Notes under the pieces: model-generated
Databases searched by the model: none
Told to the model about the DNA's origin: nothing
What the model saw: the letters and a program-made list of their open reading frames with translations, nothing else
Program-made: the position numbers and the translations under genes
Shown: positions 56,301 through 64,000 of the stretch, piece by piece
Layout: every line of letters starts with the position of its first letter
Numbering within the stretch: position 1 is the first letter of the stretch
From: Coccinella septempunctata
Lineage: Eukaryota; Arthropoda; Insecta; Coleoptera; Coccinellidae
Reading direction: 5' to 3'
NCBI RefSeq assembly: GCF_907165205.1
Contig: NC_058189.1
Span: 50,060,270-50,124,269 of the forward strand
Length of the DNA: 64,000 nucleotides

Positions 56301-59300
56301 AAGTTTATACAAACTGATTGAAGGCATACCAAATCCAGTTATTTGCATGGAAAATACAAGAGATCAGTATAATATCATAATATGCACTAGCTTGAGGAGA
56401 GTTAATGTTCGTTATCTTCTTTGGCTTACATCCTTTGTAGATTTCAAAAATATTATGCAGTGGTTGGGAATGGGTGTCTCCCGAAGGAATTAACAGATAA
56501 TTACAAGAATGTTAAATTCTTCAACAAAAATCCTCTTGCATCAATATAAGTACAAGGAATTGTGGCTATTCATCTCAATACATTGATGTAATAATAATAA
56601 TTAGGTATTTATTAGTACCTTAAGACATTTACATTGTATAGGACAAGTCAAATGAAAAATAGAAAAATCCATTTTAGGGAACTTATTCTCCGATGACATT
56701 TATCGAAAATCCTGTAGTAAACTTTTTGCATTAATTCACTCAAACATGAAATTCTCAAATGCACTTTTTTGGGTCTCCCAATAGAAGAAAATTCTTTGTC
56801 ATCCTCTTCATTCACAATCTTTCTGATTGTGGAAATATTCAGCTGAAATATAAGTCGTTTAAATTCAGATGAATTTATATAAATATATAGATCCTCTTAC
56901 ATTGAATATGTTCGCTACCGTCTGATATATTGTAGATATTAGAATATCAGGGTTTCCTACCATTTGAATGAGCGGACCTGAATTTTGAATAGCACTTACT
57001 GAAACCCTGTCTCTTTTTTCAATCACTTTTGGCATTTTCGTAATAAAAATTGATATTAGTTGTGGCAACGGCGTTATGACATTAACGACATTTCATGAGT
57101 GCCAACCTAACTTCGTTCTAGTTACAAAAACTTGAGAAAATTATTTCATGGCCAACCGACTGCTAAAATAAATTTGAATGAAGTATAGATAGAACCATTG
57201 GCCAAAATATGGTGCACGTATTATTGAATGTACAGTGCATCCCATTTTGGGTGCGATAGCCAGGTTTCTCGCTTTTTATTTAAGATTTTTGAATTGGAAT
57301 TTATCAGTAGATTCTACGTATAAAAATGCCTAGGGAGGTTCAAGTTTCAGATCTGTAACTCCAAAGACAAAAAGTTATAACTTCTCGAAATCGTCAAAAT
57401 CTCATTTTTTGTTAGTAACTCAAAAACGAAGAATCGTAGGAGGCTGCGGTTTTCACCATTCTTTGTTAGGCTTAACTTTAAGGCACACTTATTCCTCTGA
57501 TTTCTATAGTGGTCACCATAGCAATCACTGAAATAAGTACGACTTTATGTCGTCCTCACTGATAAAGTCGGTGAAAACAGGCAGATATTCGTGCTATGCA
57601 TAGATTAAGGTGGAGTAGATTTGGTAAATTCTCACAATATTATTGAACATTGTTTACCTCGGTGGACTGGGGTGAAGCTTGAGTAGATCTCGTTTCGAAA
57701 AAAAACTATGTGTTGTCAAACAAAAAGAACGGAAATTTGAATTGTTCATGCGAACGCAAGAAAACTACTTGACAATTTAGTCGTATCGAATAATATTTAC
57801 AATTTACACCAATCTACTGGTATTTAGTTCAGCGATGAAATACCAGTAGTTCAGTGTCTTAATGATATGAATAAATTACCAGAGTAGTATTCTTTCATTC
57901 GCATACATTTCAAAGTGAAAAACCGATTAAAGCAAAGGAAAAATAAGGATAATATGGATTTCTTCCTTGTATTACTTATTTTATTGATCAGATGGATCGA
58001 CAAGTAATAAAATTCACCCTCTATAAAGGTTCATTTTTTCGATTATACCAGTGTGATCTTTTTTTTACTGATAAGTGATAAGTTATTTCACAATCGACAC
58101 AATCTTAACTTTCACGTAGAATTACGCGTTCTTCAGCAAGGGAATAAGGCATATTACTTGTTAACATAATACAATTGGGATCAGTCTTATCATATTTTTT
58201 CCCTTTTTTTGTTCTCTCTTGAATATTGAACTCATGATCCGTGGAATCAGATTCATTTTGCCTATAAGGAATATCTTTGTACTGTAGCAATTTTCTATTG
58301 CATTTTGATTTGTTATCCTAATTGGATATCCGGATACCTATATATTTTGATATTTTCGTTTTCAACGGTGTACCTACCTAGTTGAAATGACCTCCTGAAA
58401 TTGATATTGTTTCAATAACTACTATATGCTTCTATTTTACATTTACTTGTTCCGCTACCTATTAATCAATAGTTGAAAAATACTGAAATTGAAACATTTG
58501 ATAATATGTGAATGAAATTGGCAGTATCGTTCATTTTTTAATATGATTCAATAGGTCAACATAAAACAGTTAAACTGAAGAGGATGAAAAAAACTTGCCA
58601 AAAATATAGGTATCTAAAATAACTCACTGCCTCAACTAGGATCAATAAAATAGTTTCAAACATTCAAACTCAATCTTCAAAATTTCAAATGACAGAACAC
58701 AAATCTTTCCCTGTTCTTTGACTGAAGTTGAAGTAAATCTACTTTTTTCCAGCGTCGTCAATAGACTAGATTTTGAAAAAACACCTATTAATTCACCCCA
58801 GGTTTCATATCGTAGAATGCAAGTTTCCAATCTACATCACTCTAATCTATGGTGGTATGTTTACTGAATACGAAAAAAATTACGAAACCATTTTTCTCAT
58901 GTTCAACTTGCACTTGGTCAGTTTCTTGTACTGAGAACATAATAAATTATATTTTGCCGATAGACCCTCTGGCATTTCCAATCCATCCATGACTTTCACT
59001 AGCAATAAAATTTTATCAATCTCGACATACACCTTCGTAATTAGCATAAGAACAAGTTACTACTCTCTTCTAACTAATTCAACCAAATCGAGTTCGATCT
59101 GAAGATCTGAATAGTTTTTTCATAGAGTACCTAAAGATATTATTAGTGCCACTCCTCTGTCTGAAAAATCATCTGCCGATATCGATCGCAATTACTGCAG
59201 TTCGTTGGGGCCTAGTTTAGGTAATGTTCAGTTTGCCTTTTCTCATGTACCTGATCAGAGATATAATTATACCACTCAGAAATAAGTGGTCGAGAGTTTC

Positions 59301-61828
59301 ACGGATTTAACCGTAACAAAATCCTTAAGGGTTCAGCTAATGAGATCATTAATGAATTTATGCTTTCGAAATTTTAACATCGAGTTCTACATCTTTTACT
59401 TAAATTAGAGTAGTTCCTATGTACAAGAAGAATCCGGAGGTAACCGTAGGAAATTGTAGACCAATTTCAATTTTCTATTTCACGAAGGTCTTCGAAACAG
59501 TAAAGCGACATCAGTTTCCTACATATTTTGGAAATAACCGCCTCTTCAGGAAGTCTCAATTCTGTTTTAGGAATTCTGTCTCCAAAACAGTTGCTATTGC
59601 AGAACTGATGAAAGTAATGAATAAGGGTTACAGTGGAGCTGAAGTAGGGTCACTTTTTTATGACCTAGGAAAGGCTTTTGATTGGCTCTCCAGAGAAAAT
59701 CTTCTCGAGAAATTGCAATTATATTTTTGATCTGAGTACAATTGACCTCTTTGATTATTTTCAGTCAAATATGATCTATGAGTAGATCGTAATGGTAATA
59801 TGTCCGACATATCAGATGTTAAATGTGGTGTCCCTCAGGGATCTGTCCTTTGGCCATTCCGGTTATTCATATTCATAAATGATCCGATTCTCGATGATAT
59901 CGTGAAAGATTTATGTCGTTTACTGGTTTCATAGTAATCACCTCAATTTAAACGTTACAAGAACGGAGTTCATGTATTTTTCGATTAGAGATATGGAGAG
60001 AGAAACTTCAACTGGACAGGTCATTTTCTAAGGCGTACTCATAGATATTGAATCATCGACCACATAGATTATATGTATTTGTCAACATGTTTCATCGCAT
60101 ATTTATGCATTGAGAACCTTGGTTCATGTTGTTTGGAGTTCGGTGTTGAAGCAATGTTAATAATGTATTTGTAGAGTCAAAAATATCTTACGATATATTT
60201 TGTTGGTGTCATGAAGCAAATGTGCCCCTGTTGGATTTACAGAGGAGAGCTATCAGGGTAATAAGCCAAGCCAACTCAATCGCATAAATGACTGTAGGAA
60301 TGCTTTTAAAGATAATAAAATTCTTACTATCCCTCAGGCCCGGATCTACGATTTTTTCTGACCGGGGCAAAAATTCATGATGGCGCCCCCCCCCACCCTC
60401 TAAGGTTCTTAGGAAACATATAATTGCATATTCGTCATCGCGATTTCAACCCGAGTTATTTTTTCCAGTAATTCGAGGTCGTTGATTACGAATATGCAAT
60501 TAGATTTTTCCTAAAATGAGTACTTTAGGAAAAAAATCACTCTTATTTTTTTTCAATTGTTCCATTAAAAGTAATTTTTTTTCACAAAGTACTCATCTCA
60601 GGAAAAATCTAATTGCTTATTCGTAATCTTCGACCACGAATTAGTAGAAAAAATGACTCGGTTTGAAATCGTTCGAAAAATAAAAAAGTTTGTTTTTACA
60701 AGAATGTCGTTTGCAACCCTCACCTATCGTTTTTACCCGCGCTTTACGAACGAAATTATTCCGAACGAAAATTAATTTTTTCAGCGACATATATCGACCC
60801 GGGTCATTTCACTTATTAATTCGAGGTCGTAGATCACGAATATGCAATTTGATTTTTTGTAGGATCAGTATTTTGAGAAATAAATCCCTTTTAGTGCAAA
60901 ATTTCGAAGAAATTGGTCAACTTTGAGGAGGTGTAGCAGCCAGAAAAAAGCATTAGTCATATGCTGATTTCTTGTGATAGATTGGTTATTCGCAAATAGA
61001 AAAAACTACACTTCATTCATCTACCGCTAACAGTTTAGATTTTATAATTTTTTCCGCGAAGGTCCAAAATTTACGATTTTCCATCGACCATAACTTGAAA
61101 ACTTAATTTTTTTAAAATATCTGTTTGCATATTCGTGTTCTACGCCCTCGTATTAGTGTACAGTACCAATTTGGTTTTGATCGGAGACCAAAAATATTTT
61201 TCAAAAAATCCATATAGTAGGTATGGAAAATATGAAAAATTTTCGATGTCTGCGATTTCCACCAATATTGGTGTATTTACTAAATCGAGGGCGAAGATTA
61301 CGAATATGCGAATTCAGCAGAATTTTGCTGAAAGGATTAGTTTTTATGTTATGGTCCATAAAAAATCGGAAATTTTGGCCCTTAGTTCCAGATGAAATGG
61401 GGATGAGTCGGTAATTCCCCAGGCAAAGAAATTACTGGCTCTATGTTTGCGACACATTGAAGATATGTCCTATCGTTTAACCTATTTCACCCAATTGTGA
61501 CGGTCATTCCTAGATGACTGAATAATACAAATACAGTTAATTGATCCCTCATTGATTTTGAAGATTTTTGGCATAGTAATGCTTTATCATGTTTCCATTC
61601 TACAGTTTCCATTTTAGCACTAGGAAATTAATTTTTTCCGAGAAACTAAAAAAAAATTTTAACCTCTGGTTGATTTTGGCGCCCCCTTATGCTGACGCCC
61701 GGGGTATGTGTTTTTTGTTCTTTGGTGATCATCTGAATTAATTGAAAATGTCATATATCAAACTTACTACTGTCGAAAATTCCTGGTCGTCCTTCAGCGA
61801 GGGTGAGAAGAACACTGACGAGCACAAC
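50134..61828 (-). CDS. Secreted Gly/Ser/His-rich protein, gene C, three exons found, 5' end missing
   Basis: Exons 61828-61768, 51550-51326 and 50330-50134 join in phase (1, then 1) to give 160 codons plus stop. The first begins VVLVSVLLTLAEGRPG, the hydrophobic core and likely cleavage site of a signal peptide. The start Met must be in an upstream exon ending in phase 0, not found up to 64000. The mature part is low complexity: GGGGNGYGGESY, DGGDYHHGVSV, then QKGQTFDLTKHGG, GLYGGSFVAGKYE, HTS-like GHYTSIGGYGDHDEH and a LLAASLSSGHSG tail. It has no Cys, no chitin-binding RR motif and no recognised domain. Composition suggests a cuticle, chorion or other extracellular matrix protein, but that is inference. 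Intron 1 is over 10 kb, enlarged by transposons. Confidence 0.78.
51326..51550 (-). CDS. Gene C Gly-rich exon
   Basis: 225 bp, acceptor TTCGCTAG|ACC, donor GGCGGCG|GTAAGG. Gly about one quarter of residues, many Ser, His, Tyr and Asn. No start codon or stop in frame. Confidence 0.8.
51611..52558. mobile_element. Inverted-arm repeat built of about 22-bp units
   Basis: Left arm 51611-51785 and right arm 52385-52558 are inverted. The outer tips read CTATAC.TTTTCAAGTTCAAA. Within each arm a unit like CAAATTGACATTAGTCAAAAT recurs with a period near 22 bases (AAATTGGCATTTATC, AAATTGCCATTAATC and so on). It lies in the intron between the first two known gene C exons. Overlapping minus-strand open frames in the spacer are not recognised. 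Confidence 0.65.
52559..53639. other. Gene C intron, nothing recognised
   Basis: No repeat partner or coding motif identified. The segment around 53150-53430 is of less biased composition and looks single-copy within the window. Confidence 0.35.
53640..53893 (-). repeat. Degenerate interspersed repeat (AGCTGACCCGGCAAACC)
   Basis: Begins TAGCTGACCCGGCAAACCTA, a word I recognise as a frequent tip of insect interspersed repeats. The minus strand has an 84-codon frame ending KTRFAGSAS. I cannot assign a class from the sequence. Confidence 0.4.
53914..55241. mobile_element. TIR element with repeated TTAGCCGGCTAA subterminal palindromes
   Basis: Tips TATGTTACGGCTAAAGATAG and CTATCTTTAGCCGTAACATA, flanked by TA (53912-53913, 55242-55243). 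The inverted region extends about 60 bp and includes AAACTTAAGATTAGCCGGCT. The palindrome TAGCCGGCTAA occurs near 53957, 54041, 55131 and 55189, plus half sites GGCTAAA near both ends. 1328 bp, no transposase recognised. Confidence 0.8.
54649..54696. mobile_element. Minimal 32-bp palindromic insertion with 8-bp direct repeats
   Basis: CAAAGATTATAGAGTT and its exact reverse complement form a perfect 32-bp palindrome at 54657-54688, flanked by AGCCAAAT at 54649-54656 and 54689-54696. The half site equals the tip of the 15157-18163 element (TATAGAGTTAG; its right flank reads TAACTCTATAATCTTTG). Confidence 0.65.
56091..57191 (-). mobile_element. TIR transposon with two-exon HTH-like frame, copy 2
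   Basis: Left TATACTTCATTCACTTTTAT..TTAGCAGTCGGTTGGCCATG and right CATGGCCAACCGACTGCTAA..GAATGAAGTATA form a TIR of about 45 bp. Minus strand: MPKVIEKRDRVSVSAIQNSG, a segment ending IYQTVANIFNV, a short intron, then a counterpart of LNISTIRKIVNED and GRPKK. The pattern resembles a helix-turn-helix DNA-binding N-terminus of a transposase. The catalytic part is absent. Confidence 0.6.
57290..57475. repeat. Truncated copy of the 421-1041 foldback
   Basis: AGTAGATTCTACGTATAAAA, CAAGTTTCAGATCTGTAACT and AACTCAAAAACGAAGAATCG match arm sequence of 421-1041. Neither tip is well kept. Confidence 0.6.
57476..59159. other. Gene C intron, no gene seen
   Basis: AT-rich. The short minus-strand frames near 58105-58290 and 58642-58830 show no family signature or convincing splice context. 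Confidence 0.35.
59160..60340 (+). pseudogene. Decayed LINE reverse transcriptase (CR1/Jockey-like)
   Basis: NCRPISIFYFTKVFE (RT motif 1), QFCFRNSVSKTVAIAEL, then LFYDLGKAFDWLSRENLLEKLQLY (first catalytic Asp region) in one frame. After a frameshift comes DVKCGVPQGSVLWPFRLFIF with the VPQGS motif near 59825. Near 60220 LLDLQRRAIRVI corresponds to the thumb end. The F(V/A)DD box is lost. Non-functional and within the gene C intron. Confidence 0.75.
60345..61710. repeat. Repeat-like region bounded by GGCGCCCCC sequences
   Basis: Starts GGCCCGGATCTACGATTTTT with GATGGCGCCCCCCC just inside, and ends TTTTGGCGCCCCCTTATGCT..GCCCGGGG. The interior repeats near copies of AATTCGAGGTCGT(A/T)GATYACGAATATGCAATT at 60475, 60615 (inverted sense partly), 60830 and 61280. 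Probably an old DNA transposon; class unknown. Confidence 0.4.
61768..61828 (-). CDS. Gene C signal-peptide exon
   Basis: 61 bp between TTTCCAG acceptor and GTAAGTTT donor. Encodes VVLVSVLLTLAEGRPGIFDS plus one base. The hydrophobic run ends at AEG, a plausible signal peptidase site. Too short to stand out as an open frame; recognised by splice sites and phase. Confidence 0.75.
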
Positions 61829-62439
61829 CTGGAAAAATATTCAAATATGGGTGATCGTATGTTAATCTATTCAAAATGATTTATTGATGAAGCGGATATC
61901 AGAGTTCTCTGGTATAATGGTAATAACGACATACGACAATTTCCAGTTTATGCTATTCTCCTCAGCAATGAAATTGGTTATGCAGTAGCAGTAAGAGTAA
62001 TGTAATTCTGAGTACGTTTCGTATTACGATTGGCCCATGAATGAAGATAATGCAGCCCTAATATCAATAAAACGAGATGACTGAATATGATAGCTCCACT
62101 TCATCGATGTCGAAAGTCGTTTCAAAGATTCGTATCAAATTGGATTCATTTTAGTAAATGCTTTAGTAGGTTTTTCACGGACTTCAAGCGGTTGATACAA
62201 AATAAACCAGAAGATTGTCATTTCGAGAAAACATTCCAATATTTCTAGATGAAAAACTGACGTTTTCTTCCACTTAAGATGAAATACTTGACCAAATTAT
62301 GATTCGATGAAGGAAAGAGTAAGTATAGATTTACAAAACATACATGTCTAAGTAGAAATTGTATATATTCAGAAATTATCATGTATCATATCATATCAAT
62401 ATCATGATTGCAGATTTCGTTAGTTGTATTGTCCATATC

Positions 62440-62657
62440 ATTCATTTATTTATTCGCTCATGGCACTCAAAATTGCTTCGGTTCTTATCTGCATCTCATC
62501 TGCTTATTCACTGATTAACATTGATCTGACCTCGATTGTACAATTCGCAAAAAACCACAACCTCCATATCAACTCCAGCAAATCCATTATTTCCAAGGCT
62601 AATCTGACGGCTATAACTGTCATGGGTTACTATTTTGCAGCCTCAAAAAGTTATTAA
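62440..62657 (+). pseudogene. Short LINE RT fragment
   Basis: INIDLTSIVQFAKNHNLHINSSKSI fits the helix and 'NxxKS' turn that lies after the catalytic Asp pair in LINE reverse transcriptases, followed by a trace of VMGYYF where LG(V/I) is expected. Too short to classify. Confidence 0.4.
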
Positions 62658-62659
62658 AG

Positions 62660-64000
62660 GTTTAAGAAAGACACGTAATAAGAACAACAACGAAAACAGA
62701 CTAGTAGAAATCTAAATTGGAAAGGAATGTACGTAGAGATCTATTTTTTGAAGAAACGGTTGGAAAGAAGTGTTGACATTTCAATGTCAGATATCACATC
62801 TGTTTCCTTGAAACTCATATGTTCTTTCTGGCGTTGAATATAGTAAGTTCTGCATTTCATTTTGGTTTTCATCAACTTGAGTTATTCGGTACTGAAGACG
62901 GCAAATAAGCCAGAAACCTGCTACTCTTTCGATCGATGTATTAGCAGATCACTTTTAAATTTGGATTTCTACTAGTCCATTTTCGTCGTTGTTGTCAATT
63001 GAAATTTTCAAAACATGAAGATTCAGATGGTTGCGTTCAAAGAAAGTAAATGTCTTTTAGACATTTTGTACGGTAGTCGTCGTTCTGAACAGGAAGTTTG
63101 CGGATAAGGCTGTGCAATCAACTCGGAAGTATTATCGTGTTTCGTTTATTGTGTTGTTGTACATGGTCCTTTTCTCCATAAGTTTCATTTATCAATAATA
63201 CAATCTGTCCAAAATCAATGTTGCCGTCTAATTCTCAGTTTGAGGAGGTGTGCGGTGATCATAAAATAGTTGCATCTATCGACTATCGCACATGGGCATT
63301 GAAAGTTATCATCATTTTTTTATAAAAAAGATCATTTTACTGGTATTCAAAATTAAATAACATAGAGGCAATTTCTGACTATTACTTTTTCCATTTTTTG
63401 AAAACGGCAAAATTTTTCTTGTACATTATATTCAAGAAAATTTTGTTCATATTTTCTGAATGCTCGATCAACTCTCCCTCCAAATACTCAGTAAAATATA
63501 ACGGTACTGTTTCATCAAGCAGTTTCCAGTTTCATTCGAAATTGTCCTGAGAAATCGAAACGGGGAAGATATATCCATGTTGTCTATGGTTCTATAGAAA
63601 CTTGACGTCAAATGTGAAAAAATGGATACAACATCAGTATTCATAGACATTATGGATTCATTTTCCAAATGAATGCGAAGAAATGAAATAAATGAAAAAT
63701 TCCCTACATATTTATATACACATTAGACTAGAGTATTTCTTTAGCATTTAGAAATATTGAGCAAAATATTTATGAGTATATTGTGCAACAAACATTTTTG
63801 CAGTTTCCGGAAAAAAAATTTTCAATGATTTTTTACATAGCACACTCCGATAGATCCTGAAAAATACTATCACGCTGAAGGCTAATGGTTCAATTTCCTT
63901 CAATCAATAAATCACAAAATACAGTGAAAAAATCCAACTTGAATCACAGAGTACTCTCTGTTATACCAGAAGCCCACTTTTGTCCAAATAGGAAATTTAT
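62660..64000. other. Region upstream of known gene C exons, nothing recognised
   Basis: The missing first exon of gene C could lie here or beyond the window. No ATG followed by a phase-0 GT donor with a fitting N-terminus could be chosen with confidence. Confidence 0.35.

Noticed and set aside
58105..58290. Minus-strand 61-codon frame rich in Lys, Asp and Glu
   Set aside because: No motif, and its length is within chance for this composition.

Overview
The window is eukaryotic nuclear DNA from an insect. The evidence is AT-rich sequence, GT-AG introns of up to about 10 kb, few coding exons, and dense insect-type mobile elements: Ty3/gypsy, non-LTR retrotransposon remnants, piggyBac-, pogo- and mariner-like elements, and many foldback elements whose ends begin TACAGGGTG. 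A beetle is my best guess, but nothing in the sequence settles the order. No bacterial-style operons, CRISPR arrays, rRNA genes or functional tRNA genes were seen.

Three host genes can be assembled exon by exon, all on the minus strand. Gene A (20655 down to 4924, four exons, 356 codons plus stop) and gene B (34415 down to 29633, two exons, 409 codons plus stop) are neighbouring paralogues of the ZIP (SLC39, ZIP1/2/3 group) zinc/iron transporter family. They share one intron at exactly the same place, between HAFFE and the glycine codon, but gene B lacks the two upstream introns of gene A. Gene C (61828 down to 50134, 5' end not found) encodes a secreted Gly/Ser/His-rich protein: a signal-peptide exon and two low-complexity exons joined in consistent phase.

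The rest is mostly transposon layers. Intron 2 of gene A holds a pogo-like element (9618-13490). Inside that sits a gypsy deletion derivative with apparently identical 296-bp LTRs (9729-12713), and inside that a piggyBac-type MITE (11684-11904). The same intron holds a second nest (15157-18163 containing 16063-16997). Palindromic elements interrupted by other TA-targeting elements lie at 7319-8684, 26112-28386 and 47757-49664. Decayed LINE pieces lie at 3505-4655, 5529-5890, 21041-21346, 21843-22310, 59160-60340 and 62440-62657, and a tRNA-derived SINE at 21598-21842.

The most unusual items are two hammerhead-ribozyme-like sequences (15048-15088 and 38558-38599), a 32-bp perfect palindrome flanked by an 8-bp direct repeat (54657-54688), a TIR element with repeated TTAGCCGGCTAA subterminal palindromes (53914-55241), and the intron-poor ZIP paralogue. 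I found no convincing new multi-gene system.
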